64,000 bases of DNA from an uncultured Prevotella sp. (GTDB taxonomy: Bacteria; Bacteroidota; Bacteroidia; Bacteroidales; Bacteroidaceae): the NCBI GenBank assembly GCA_900317685.1, contig ONHQ01000009.1, forward strand, positions 1 to 64,000, read 5' to 3'. The position numbers were made by a program, and so were the translations under genes. Below are positions 9,250-16,702 of the stretch, piece after piece. The notes under the pieces are model-generated. The model worked only from the letters and a program-made list of their open reading frames with translations, was not told the origin of the DNA and did no database searches. Numbering within the stretch: the stretch's first letter is position 1; the number at the start of each line of letters is the position of its first letter.

Positions 9250-10032
9250 ATGGCTAAGAAGAAAACATCAGTCTTGCTTCCCGGCAGCATCTCTGATCTT
9301 GTTAAAGGTCTCCAAAGTGGAGCACAGCCGAATCAAAATAGTCGTGACGAGCAATCTGATGAGCAGCGTGAGAATCAAGTAGAGCAAAATGAAGAGACGC
9401 AGCCCGTTGAGCAGGTGAGTCAAGAAGAGCCTGTACAGCAGGAGAACGGGCAGGACCATGTAGAGCAAGAGCGCATGGTCTCCCCCACTCCATCTGCTTC
9501 TGATGTTGAACAACACACTTATCAGGATACAGATGAGTCTGCGGATCGTGATGTAGAGCCCACTGCAGTGCATGACGAGCGACGCTATCAGGACCGTCAG
9601 CCTGTGGAGCAACCTTCTCAGCGCAACGGCGTGATTCGTCCGACAAATGTGCGTAATGGTGCTTCCCAATCCCGTTCTGCTTCAAGTGCTTACCTGCAAA
9701 GTGCGACAAATAGGGAAGATGCTCAGTCACGCCGAGGCCGTCGTCCGAAGAGTGAGGCCAGTGCGGAGCGTGAGTACCATGTGACGCGTGATGACAGCAG
9801 GGATTCCTGGCAGCTCTTCCTTGACTTGGCGCATGACTATAAGGTTGGTGGCGGCAAGCTGGCTACCATATATATTGATGAGACGCTGAAGAACGTGCTC
9901 GACCGTCTGAAGTATGCCGGTGACGAGAAGTTGCCGACCTCCGCGATCCTCTCGTCTATCGTGGCGCGGTTCTTCTACGATCACGAGAAGGACATCAAGG
10001 ATGTGCTCTTCAAGAACACGCTGCCCTGGTAG
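9250..10032 (+). CDS. ParA partner, DUF3408/RHH-like DNA-binding protein
   Basis: 260 residues. Residues 1-20 are basic and hydrophobic. Residues 20-175 are low-complexity, rich in Q, E, D, R and S, and probably disordered. The C-terminal 85 residues are folded: ATIYIDETLKNVLDRLKYAG then helices through HEKDIKDVLF. This is a beta-strand plus two-helix pattern as in ribbon-helix-helix proteins and DUF3408 proteins that accompany ParA in Bacteroides elements. A role as the centromere-binding adaptor that tethers the replicon to ParA is inferred from gene order and fold. It has no ParB (KorB) HTH domain. Confidence 0.7.
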   Translation: MAKKKTSVLLPGSISDLVKGLQSGAQPNQNSRDEQSDEQRENQVEQNEETQPVEQVSQEEPVQQENGQDHVEQERMVSPTPSASDVEQHTYQDTDESADRDVEPTAVHDERRYQDRQPVEQPSQRNGVIRPTNVRNGASQSRSASSAYLQSATNREDAQSRRGRRPKSEASAEREYHVTRDDSRDSWQLFLDLAHDYKVGGGKLATIYIDETLKNVLDRLKYAGDEKLPTSAILSSIVARFFYDHEKDIKDVLFKNTLPW

Positions 10033-10222
10033 CATGGCATGACGAAGCATTGTGGCGGGCAGCCCCTGCGGCGTCATCATTGTGATAATTATTATCTATC
10101 ATTCTGTGCAAGAGCGGAATAAGTATCGGAAAGTGAGACAATTTCCAGCTTTGTTTCGGCTTAAAAACATGGAATAAAGAGAAAAAGTTCAGCAAAAGTT
10201 TGGTGGAACAAAATAAAAGTAT

Positions 10223-10230
10223 TACCTTTG
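10223..10230 (+). promoter_or_regulatory. -7 box of the tRNA cluster
   Basis: TACCTTTG followed by CACC, about 40 bases before the first tRNA. Likely drives tRNA-Ser and perhaps the first tRNA-Glu. Confidence 0.6.
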
Positions 10231-10270
10231 CACCGCATTTGGAAAATGCTGTAAGTTGTTTACCAACTTT

Positions 10271-10359
10271 GGAAGTTTGGGTGAGTGGCTGAAACCAGCA
10301 GTTTGCTAAACTGCCGTGCGCTTTTTCGCGTACCGGGGGTTCGAATCCCCCAGCTTCCG
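10271..10359 (+). tRNA. tRNA-Ser (GCT)
   Basis: Acceptor GGAAGTT pairs with AGCTTCC (one G-T). Anticodon arm GCAGT-TTGCTAA-ACTGC gives anticodon GCT. A long variable arm and T-arm GGGGG-TTCGAAT-CCCCC are present. The 3' CCA is not encoded. Decodes AGC/AGU. Confidence 0.93.
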
Positions 10360-10382
10360 CAAGGGTCTAAGACCTTTCAACC

Positions 10383-10454
10383 GGTCGGTTCATCTAACGG
10401 TTAGGATACAAGATTCTCAATCTTGGCATAAGAGTTCGATTCTCTTACCGACTA
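10383..10454 (+). tRNA. tRNA-Glu (CTC), copy 1
   Basis: Acceptor GGTCGGT pairs with ACCGACT. Anticodon arm CAAGA-TTCTCAA-TCTTG gives anticodon CTC. T-arm AAGAG-TTCGATT-CTCTT. CCA is not encoded. Identical to the copy 121 bases downstream. Confidence 0.9.
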
Positions 10455-10463
10455 CTTTCATAG

Positions 10464-10494
10464 CCTCTCCGCCTCGTACAGAGAGGATTTTTTA
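10464..10494 (+). terminator. terminator between the two tRNA-Glu copies
   Basis: Six-bp stem CCTCTC (10464-10469) and GAGAGG (10481-10486), then A and six to seven T. Confidence 0.75.
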
Positions 10495-10503
10495 TCGCTT
10501 AAC

Positions 10504-10575
10504 GGTCGGTTCATCTAACGGTTAGGATACAAGATTCTCAATCTTGGCATAAGAGTTCGATTCTCTTACCGACTA
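10504..10575 (+). tRNA. tRNA-Glu (CTC), copy 2
   Basis: Sequence identical to the tRNA at 10383-10454, including 5 bases of 3' flank. It lies after a terminator and no promoter box is evident, so its expression may depend on read-through. Confidence 0.88.
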
Positions 10576-11023
10576 CTTTCCTCATCCTTTTATTTCGGTT
10601 TCGGATTTCGTTTAAATACGTGTCCCGTGTATGGTTAATGCTCGTAGTACGTCTCTACAAGCATTTCTGCGCATTCATCAAGCATCAAATCGCTTTGCAG
10701 GTGTTTGATGTGTACCGTTTTATTTGTCAAATAGAAATAAAAGACCTTTCCTACTACTGTTATTATAGTTTCAATCTCCTGAGCCACATGCTGAAGAAGC
10801 GGTCGTAGACGATGTATCCGTCTTTGTTGTGATACAGTTTCTCTTGTTGCATTTGGCTTTGCAGCGCTGAGGGCTGGCAGGCGATGTTTCTGCATAAACT
10901 CTTTACCCATAGGCGATTTCAGGCGCAGCAGATATTTTCTGTGAGTCGGATATGAGTTTCCTTCTCTGGTCACAGATCAGTAGTAGGTTAGAGGGGGGCA
11001 TAGATCAAGGAAAGTAGCTTTTT
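10576..11023. other. gene-free stretch after the tRNAs
   Basis: A minus-strand ORF of 112 codons (10635-10973) has no recognisable domain, no -7 box and a non-coding look. Nothing else is seen. Confidence 0.4.
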
Positions 11024-11044
11024 TTAACCAAAACCAGAATAACC

Positions 11045-11178
11045 TTTTTGTGTCAGTGCCAAGGGCTTAGGCCCTTTGCCATTTTCGGTTTGAGGGCTTA
11101 TGAGAGGCGCACCTCTCACCGCCCTCAAACCGCAAATGGCAGATTCTCCTTCGTCGAATCTTGGCACTGACACAAAGG
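11045..11178 (+). repeat. repeat family B, long nested hairpin, copy 1
   Basis: Outer arms TTTGTGTCAGTGCCAAG and CTTGGCACTGACACAAA (17 bp, perfect) enclose a second stem GCCATTT-CGGTTTGAGGGC facing GCCCTCAAACCG-AAATGGC, and an inner GAGAGG/CCTCTC stem. Right flank AAGGAAAACCTTGAAAACAG continues the repeat. Inverted copies lie at 20335-20469 and 31021-31155. Confidence 0.88.
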
Positions 11179-11202
11179 AAAACCTTGAAAACAGGCTGTC
11201 GC

Positions 11203-11353
11203 GATGTAACGTCCAATTCCCTATCTCTGATGTAACTTCCAATTCCCTATCTCTGATGTAACTTCCAATTTCTATCTCTGATGTAACTTCCAATTCCTAT
11301 TTCTGATGTAACTTCCAATTTCTATCTCTGATGTGATGTAACTTCCAATTTCC
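11203..11353 (+). repeat. tandem array, six 25-26 bp units
   Basis: Units begin GATGTAACTTCCAATT and continue CCTATCTCT, starting at 11203, 11229, 11255, 11280, 11305 and 11335 (last one partial). The same GTAACTTCCAATT word, inverted, borders the family B copies at 20300 and 30985. The array seems to be an amplified flank of family B. Confidence 0.85.
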
Positions 11354-11372
11354 AAATGCTGTGCCGTACGTT

Positions 11373-11507
11373 TTGCAGGGTGCGGCCCTTGTGGCCGTCC
11401 GCACCCACCAGACATTCTTAAACATCATTGCACACTGCAAACGTACCCCGATATAACAATAATCACATACATTGGGTGCGGACGGCCACAAGGGCCGCGC
11501 CCTGCAA
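11373..11507. repeat. repeat family D, copy 1
   Basis: TGCAGGGTGCGGCCCTTGTG-GCCGTCCGCACCCA at the left and its inverted copy at the right (11474-11507) enclose about 65 bases of unrelated sequence. Other copies: 30812-30947, 33939-34010, 46512-46627, 46965-47039 and the deleted 60193-60213. Confidence 0.85.
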
Positions 11508-11565
11508 CAAATCGGCAATGACGGACAATTCATTCCCTTCCCGCATGTTGGGTGCAAAGCCTGTT

Positions 11566-11719
11566 CATGGCATCCAAGCCTTTTTCTCACGGTATCCAAG
11601 CCTTATTCTCACGGTATCCAAGCCTTGTTCTCATGGCATTCAAGCCTTGTTCTCATGGCATTCAAGCCTTATTTTCACGGCATCCAAGCCTTGTTCTCAT
11701 GGCATTCAAGCCTTGTTCT
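11566..11719 (+). repeat. tandem array, seven 22-bp units
   Basis: Units of the form CA(T/C)GGCATCCAAGCCTTGTTCT start every 22 bases from 11566 to 11698, then decay to about 11760. All three plus frames stay open because three units make 66 bases, giving spurious repeat-peptide ORFs. A degraded relative occurs at about 46738-46850. Confidence 0.9.
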
Positions 11720-11788
11720 CACGGGGGCGAAACCATGTTCTTGTGAGGTCGAAGCCATGTTTGTGAGAGGTTGTAACAATGTTCTTAA

Positions 11789-11875
11789 TGTTGTAATCCT
11801 ATAGAAAAAGATCGTTTGCTACGTAGGGAATGATCTTTTTCTACTTAGCACACGATTGTTTGTCAAGCAGCAAAA
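11789..11875 (+). repeat. repeat family H with hairpin, copy 1
   Basis: TTGTAATCC then TAGAAAAAGATC ... GATCTTTTTCTA (12-bp inverted repeat) then CGATTGTTTGTCA. The same 85-bp block is at 46874-46960, in both cases directly after the 22-bp-type array. Confidence 0.85.
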
Positions 11876-12080
11876 TTAATTTACACACATTGACCGGCTC
11901 GTCGGCTACCACTTCACGTCAGCACTGATCGTTGGTGTCAAGTCTGTACAGGGTGAAAATCGCTATCGTGTAAAATTGTGCATGGGCGCATAATTTCATG
12001 CTACCGAGATTTTCAAAAGTCATCAGTATACTACTTGCTGTGAATCACGATAAAGAATATTCTGTCTGGTCTCACATAGT
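11876..12080. other. gene-free spacer
   Basis: No ORF, repeat or site recognised. Confidence 0.4.
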
Positions 12081-12086
12081 TAGGTC

Positions 12087-12540
12087 GTTTCCGGGAGGTC
12101 CGCTTCCGGGAGGTCCGCTGCCCTCAGCGGACATCATTCTTGTTTTTAAGCTTAGAGCCTCTTGACTCACCCAGTAAACTTCTTGCTGTGATTCTTGATA
12201 ATATTATGTCTGGTCTCACATTGTTTGGCCGCTTCCGGGAGGCGCTGCCCTCAGCGGACATCATGCTTGCTTTTCGAGCTTAGAGCCTCTTGACTCACCC
12301 CGTAAACTCCTTGCTGTGATTCTTGATAAAGAATATTCTGTTTGGTATGACATTGTTTGGCCGCTGAGGGCAGCGGCCCTCCCGGAAGTGGCCCTCCCGG
12401 AAACGGCCCTCCATTCTGCGGCTCGCCCGGCAGTGGACTCTGCTTTGCTTCAGCTTGATTTCAACGTTTAAAGTCTTTCTTCTTTTAACGCGCCATCTAC
12501 GATGTCATTAAGAATATTAACGAATATCGAGAATATATTT
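12087..12540. repeat. repeat families E (several copies) and F
   Basis: Family E modules (CCGGGAGGTCCGCTGCCCTC and inverted GAGGGCAGCGGCCCTCCCGG) occur three times between 12087 and 12442, separated by similar spacers (TAGAGCCTCTTGACTCACCC twice). Family F follows at 12441-12540: TTCAACGTTTA...CTTTTAACGCGCCATCTACG, GATGTCAT, then AGAATATTAACGAATATCGA. Order E then F recurs at 33600 and 59995. Confidence 0.85.
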
Positions 12541-12926
12541 AGCATTACTCTTCCGTTTCAAACATCATACAGACAATTACTGCTACCTCTCACCTTAAAC
12601 GCAAGTTGTATATAAGATTTTACTTTTCGTCGCATGGAGTTTATCACAAGGATTTGATCTACAGCTTCCTTCCACCTTCGATCGTCAAGAGCACTTGTAC
12701 GGAAACGTACCTGCGCATCGCTTAGTTCAAGATCAGAAGCTTTGAGGGTGAGGTGGAGTAGGGGACTTGGTGCTCATGTGGACCTCAGAGATGTATCTTA
12801 TATTGACAAAAAGTAAAAAGTCTGGACAAGGAGAAGTGCATGAAAGAGAAAGCAAAAGAGAGATGTAGAGCTGAAAAACAGGAGCAAGAAGTGGAAAACA
12901 ATATCAGAGAGTGAACATTCGAGGTA
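12541..12926. other. gene-free stretch with an unresolved minus-strand ORF
   Basis: A 58-codon minus-strand reading frame (about 12565-12771) contains the non-repetitive stretch VRFRTSALDDRRWKEAVDQI, which looks protein-like but matches no family known to me. It has no start codon context. It may be a decayed gene end. Confidence 0.3.
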
Positions 12927-13036
12927 AAGGATGACTTCCTCTAAGTTGAAGGATAACTTCCCATAAGTTCAAAGCAGACCTCCCTTAACTTGAAGAGCGG
13001 CTTTATTTAAGTTGAACGATGACTTCCTTTAAGTTA
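12927..13036 (+). repeat. tandem array, five degenerate 22-bp units
   Basis: Units of the form AAGGATGACTTCCTCTAAGTTG begin at 12927, 12949, 12971, 12993 and 13015 with exact 22-base spacing but several substitutions each. Not a CRISPR: no spacers. It shares its period, not its sequence, with the iterons and with the array at 11566. Confidence 0.85.
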
Positions 13037-13321
13037 AAGGTTGTCCGTTTGAAAGGATTGAGAAAGCCTCCTAAAAGCAGCATATTACTAAGCTGCTGTT
13101 TTACAATCACTTACTAACTCGCCTCATCATTGCGTTCTTTCGGCGTAACCTCTACCTTGCTCGAAAAGAATCGATTCTCAGCGGTGGTTGAAAAGAAAAA
13201 AGATTGACAAACAGATACCTTGAATCGCCTGTGAATCTCTTAGGAACCTAATACTTGTGAGAATGCAGCCCAAGCCCCAAGACGTGACCCTATGCTTTTT
13301 GGAGCAACACGATAAAGACTG

Positions 13322-13329
13322 TAACTTTG
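13322..13329 (+). promoter_or_regulatory. -7 box of the HU-like gene
   Basis: TAACTTTG followed by CACT; leaves a leader of about 115 bases before the start codon. Confidence 0.6.
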
Positions 13330-13450
13330 CACTGTCAAAAGGAAAAGCTTCTGACGAGCAACTATCACATTCGGCAGAAGACAACAGAGCGCTCAACACA
13401 ATCCTACGACGACAAAGTTTAACCCTTAACCATCTAAGAAAGGAAAGATT

Positions 13451-13900
13451 ATGAGTGTACGTTACAAAACACAAAAGATCCGTATGAAAAGTTCAAAGGC
13501 CTATGGTAAGTATTATGGTCGCCCAGTCAGCCTTGGTCACATCAGCACAGAGAAGCTTGCTCAGGAGGTCGCCCACTCGAGCTCCGTCACCAAGGCCGAC
13601 ATCCTCGCCGTTCTCGCAGAGCTCTCCCATGCCATGAAAGCGCACCTTCAGAACTCGATGACTGTGGACCTCGATGGCATTGGATCCTTCCGTGTGGGCT
13701 TCTGTTCCACTCCCACCGACGATGAGAAGTCATTCACCGTCGGCAACATCAAACGGTTTCAGATCTACTATGCGCCGGAGGCGAAGTTCGTAGCCAATGG
13801 AAAGACGAGCAGCAAGGGCCGTCGAAAGGGGACGTTCGTCAAGACCCTTCTCGATGGCATCACGGCAGAGGCGCTCGAGAAGAGCAAGAAGGTCAAATAG
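13451..13900 (+). CDS. HU-family DNA-binding protein
   Basis: 149-residue nucleoid-associated protein of the Bacteroidota HU-related group, longer than canonical HU (90 residues). The HU fold covers about 25-118: helices from ISTEKLAQEVA to SHAMKAHLQN, then VDLDGIGSFRVGF and the DNA-binding arm, then the strand FVANG. Lysine-rich segments at both ends (to 20, and 119-149) add non-specific DNA contacts. The usual role is bending and compacting DNA. It stands alone with its own promoter box. Codon use is GC-rich and typical of housekeeping genes here. Confidence 0.88.
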   Translation: MSVRYKTQKIRMKSSKAYGKYYGRPVSLGHISTEKLAQEVAHSSSVTKADILAVLAELSHAMKAHLQNSMTVDLDGIGSFRVGFCSTPTDDEKSFTVGNIKRFQIYYAPEAKFVANGKTSSKGRRKGTFVKTLLDGITAEALEKSKKVK

Positions 13901-13959
13901 TCTAAGACTCCGGAACAAGGATTTTCTCCATTTTTATCTTCTATAAAAGAAATTATTCG

Positions 13960-13967
13960 TATATTTG
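13960..13967 (+). promoter_or_regulatory. -7 box of the broken gene at 13992
   Basis: TATATTTG followed by CACA, 25 bases before the ATG of the stub. The promoter outlived its gene. Confidence 0.55.
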
Positions 13968-13991
13968 CACAGTTTATTAATTATAGAAGAT

Positions 13992-14036
13992 ATGGAGAAC
14001 ATTATCAGAAAGGCTAATCTTGACAAAAGTCCATGA
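13992..14036 (+). pseudogene. 5' stub, possibly of a GNAT acetyltransferase
   Basis: A promoter box, leader and ATG open a frame reading MENIIRKANLDKSP then stop. The first 11 residues resemble the start of GNAT acetyltransferases (IRKANLDDL). Homology stops at about 14024, where the inverted AraC remnant begins. Family identity rests on 11 residues and is tentative. Confidence 0.35.
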
Positions 14037-14294
14037 ATTGCAGGAAGAGCGCCTCCGTACGGTCGGTCATCGTCGGCGAGGGCAGTGAGCAGAGGTCGTG
14101 GTGTTCGAGATAGTTGACGAACTCCAGGTAGACAAAGTTCACCTTCAGTTCCACAATGGTGTTTCGGTTTCTGTTTTCAGTGTCGCGGACAGAGTGCATC
14201 AGCGAGTCCATATATTGATGAAGCAGAGCAGCTGAGGTGTCGCCCACATTGATGCACGGATGATGATTGACAAGATTGATGAAGAGATGTCTGA
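14014..14294 (-). pseudogene. remnant of an AraC-family regulator
   Basis: The minus frame is open from the edge of the restriction gene (14294) to a stop at 14014 and reads about 93 residues, including LFINLVNHHPCIN and TMTDRTEALFLQFMDF. This resembles the linker between sensor and HTH domains of Bacteroidota AraC regulators. Both the N-terminal sensor and the C-terminal double HTH are missing. It is cut on the right exactly at the stop codon of the BsuBI/PstI endonuclease gene. Confidence 0.55.
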
Positions 14295-15212
14295 TTACCG
14301 TGGCCCAAGAAATTTATCCCCGTTTAGGTGGATCATGTGGTCGGGCATCTCTGCTATCCAAACTTCTGTTTCCCAAGCTATTTGCTCAGAGAAGCGTTTG
14401 TATTTTTTGAAATCCAGGAAAGCTGTCACGAATATTTTTCCGCAGTCAACATGCTGGGTCATGTTGGTAAGGTCAATCACCCGCTCGGGGGTCATTGGAC
14501 CGACAGAATCTACAGCCTCAATAAAATAAAGCCAGTTCTTGTCAGCACGATAGAGCACTACGTCGGGCATTTTGTCATGGAGTGTAATGTCAAAGCCCAA
14601 CTCTGCCATTTTCTTTTCGTCCTTTACCAAGTCTTTATGAGTAGTATCTCCCACATACAAGCATTCGGCATTGGGTGCAAAACGTGGGGCGAAATCTTCG
14701 AGGATGGCTTTCTGCAGCTGGTTATGGGAGCCCGGTGAAAGACGATATTCCTTGTTGTTGATTTTAACGGGCAACATAGGCATCGATTTCTTTGAAGCGT
14801 ATTTGTCTATCAGCCTTTCGTGAGAAGAAAGAAACTGCATCATGGCCTTACCGTAGCCTTTCTTTCCGATTTTCTTAACCACAGTAAGGAATTCGGCTGT
14901 AAGACGGTAACGATAATTAGGACTGTTAGTTGCCAAGCCGTTGTCTTCAATCAAGGCGGCGTTGCGGAAATGGTGCAAAGCCTGTTTGCGAAACGTCTCC
15001 CGGGAATTCTCAGCATAACTAAGACCATAGTTGGTATTGACAAACTGAATAATATCATGAATGCGAATCCAGTTGTTAGAGGCTTTTGCAAAAGTCCCCT
15101 GACTTCCAATCCCGCCGAGCGCCAATATAGCAAGCGCACATAAGTCGCTCTGCTGTTGCTTGGGCATACCAATGTCCGCTAATAGTTGCTTTGCAATATC
15201 TAATTGATCCAT
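14295..15212 (-). CDS. BsuBI/PstI-family type II restriction endonuclease
   Basis: 305 residues, about the usual length. The N-terminal 130 residues form a helical DNA-recognition part. The catalytic half has the family hallmarks: LSPGSHNQLQKAILEDFAPR, LYVGDTTHKDL, and a PD-(D/E)XK-like core around DKMPDVVLY...YFIEAVDSVGPM. Family members cut CTGCAG; that specificity is inferred, not proven. The gene overlaps the end of the methyltransferase gene by 13 bases and follows it in one transcript, so methylation is made first. It should protect against foreign DNA. Confidence 0.92.
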   Translation of the reverse strand: MDQLDIAKQLLADIGMPKQQQSDLCALAILALGGIGSQGTFAKASNNWIRIHDIIQFVNTNYGLSYAENSRETFRKQALHHFRNAALIEDNGLATNSPNYRYRLTAEFLTVVKKIGKKGYGKAMMQFLSSHERLIDKYASKKSMPMLPVKINNKEYRLSPGSHNQLQKAILEDFAPRFAPNAECLYVGDTTHKDLVKDEKKMAELGFDITLHDKMPDVVLYRADKNWLYFIEAVDSVGPMTPERVIDLTNMTQHVDCGKIFVTAFLDFKKYKRFSEQIAWETEVWIAEMPDHMIHLNGDKFLGPR

Positions 15213-16657
15213 GCCGATATGATTTTATCGCACATTTCTGTGGAGAGTTCTTTACCTTTTAATCGTTTGCCCATCTCAACGATAGTATGCTTGTCGGGCA
15301 CGGGCATGTTGTTGATTTCCGTGGAGTTGACCTGCGTAGAGCCATTAAGGATACGATAGTAAAGGTCATAGATGGAAGAATTCAGCAGACAATATACTCC
15401 CAATGCTTCATCTTCCTCTTTGCACAGTATGTAGTTTACTTTGTTTTGCGTACTGATGAACTTATATTCTGGATGTTCACGTTTCAGATAAATGCCACAT
15501 TGCAGTCTTCGTCGCTCTTCTTTCGCCGTAAACCGTTTGACGAGCACATAGTTGGTGTTCTCCTGTAAAAAAGCTTTTCGATTCGTACATATATACTCAT
15601 TGTCTTTCCCTACAGGCCATACTATTTTCCCGTCCCTGATATGTTGCGAATACAGCAAAGGATAAGTATTTGGAGCACAGGCATCGTTTCTTAAAGCCTC
15701 ACGTGTTCTGAAATCAACCACTAATCCCGTCTTCATCTTCCAGCCATCAGTAACCAAAGTGCTATGTAGTGATTTCAACGAATTGAGACATTCAATCTCC
15801 TTCTGATTGGTGACTAAATATACATAGCTGTTTTTAGCGACAACCGTATCATAAGGCACAGCAATGGCCGAGACATTGGTAAAGTCGGATGTCTCTGAGA
15901 ATGTCATTTTGATGTCTTTAGGCTTTTGCCGAGTCTTTCGTATTTTGATAATCATGGTCTCCTGCAAGACCGACTCGCCATTGAATACCTTATCGCGACT
16001 TCCAAAGAGATGGATATGCTCAATGACAGTCCGGGCAAAAAGCCATTTGCGAAAGCACTCGAAATAGGCGCCTGATGTCCATGAGCGAGGAATGATATAA
16101 ACCAGTTGCCCGTCATCCTTTAACTGCTGCACACTCATAGCCATAAAGAGAAAGTAAAGATTCGGTGCGCCGTAGCATACCTCTTTCATGTGTATGGCCT
16201 CAGGAGAATCCGCCGATATCTTCTTGTAAGGAGGATTGCCTATAACCAAATCATAGGACGCATCTTGCTGGAAGAATCCGCCGAATGGTTGAGAAGTGAT
16301 GAAATTGTCAGCGATGACACGAAAAGAGAAGTTAGGGACGTGGGCGGAAATATCTTCTAAATTACTGCGAAGGACAGGCAGTACATTAGAATCGTTCTCA
16401 TAGCAGGTGACGTTGATTTTTCCCTTAAAACCACAAGCTACCAGGTAATCCACCAATGCGGCTGTCAAGATGCCAGTGCCCGCTCCGGCATCAAGAATGG
16501 AAAGGCTATGTTTATTTTGGTCAATATTGAACAAACTGGACATGAACTGAGCACTAGTCCCCATTGTGAAGAACTGTCCATAAGCCTTACGTTCCGATTT
16601 TGGTTTAGAATCGACAAAAGCTCTTGTCCGTTGCAATACATGTTCCAAATATGCCAT
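15200..16657 (-). CDS. BsuBI/PstI-family adenine-specific DNA methyltransferase
   Basis: 485 residues. SAM-binding motif I is DAGAGTGIL near residue 56, and catalytic motif IV is IGNPPYKK near 139, i.e. an N6-adenine methyltransferase of the gamma-like Class I order. The target recognition part lies in the C-terminal half. It pairs with the downstream restriction gene and should methylate the same site. A -7 box TAAATTTG lies just upstream (minus strand). No C-protein gene is present, but repeated operator-like words occur upstream at 16703-16783. Confidence 0.92.
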   Translation of the reverse strand: MAYLEHVLQRTRAFVDSKPKSERKAYGQFFTMGTSAQFMSSLFNIDQNKHSLSILDAGAGTGILTAALVDYLVACGFKGKINVTCYENDSNVLPVLRSNLEDISAHVPNFSFRVIADNFITSQPFGGFFQQDASYDLVIGNPPYKKISADSPEAIHMKEVCYGAPNLYFLFMAMSVQQLKDDGQLVYIIPRSWTSGAYFECFRKWLFARTVIEHIHLFGSRDKVFNGESVLQETMIIKIRKTRQKPKDIKMTFSETSDFTNVSAIAVPYDTVVAKNSYVYLVTNQKEIECLNSLKSLHSTLVTDGWKMKTGLVVDFRTREALRNDACAPNTYPLLYSQHIRDGKIVWPVGKDNEYICTNRKAFLQENTNYVLVKRFTAKEERRRLQCGIYLKREHPEYKFISTQNKVNYILCKEEDEALGVYCLLNSSIYDLYYRILNGSTQVNSTEINNMPVPDKHTIVEMGKRLKGKELSTEMCDKIISAWIN

Positions 16658-16674
16658 AGTACTGCAAATTTAAG

Positions 16675-16682
16675 ATTATTAT
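16675..16682 (-). promoter_or_regulatory. -7 box of the restriction-modification operon
   Basis: On the minus strand TAAATTTG followed by CAG, 18 bases before the methyltransferase start. Confidence 0.6.
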
Positions 16683-16702
16683 TTGGATTATGCAATAAAA
16701 GA

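Noticed and set aside
8341-10032. Conjugative transposon transfer genes (TraA/TraB-like reading of the ParA pair)
   Set aside because: ParA plus DUF3408 also begins CTnDOT-type tra operons, but no other tra, mobilisation or integrase gene follows; iterons and tRNAs flank the pair instead.
10635-10973. Minus-strand ORF of 112 codons after the tRNAs
   Set aside because: No domain, no -7 box, and codon pattern unlike the real genes around it.
11428-11804. Three overlapping plus-strand ORFs encoding repeat peptides
   Set aside because: They are the three frames of a 22-bp tandem repeat (66 bases for three units), not a repeat protein gene; no promoter box or RBS.
11203-13036. CRISPR-like arrays
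   Set aside because: Units follow each other without unique spacers, units are degenerate, and no cas gene is in the window.
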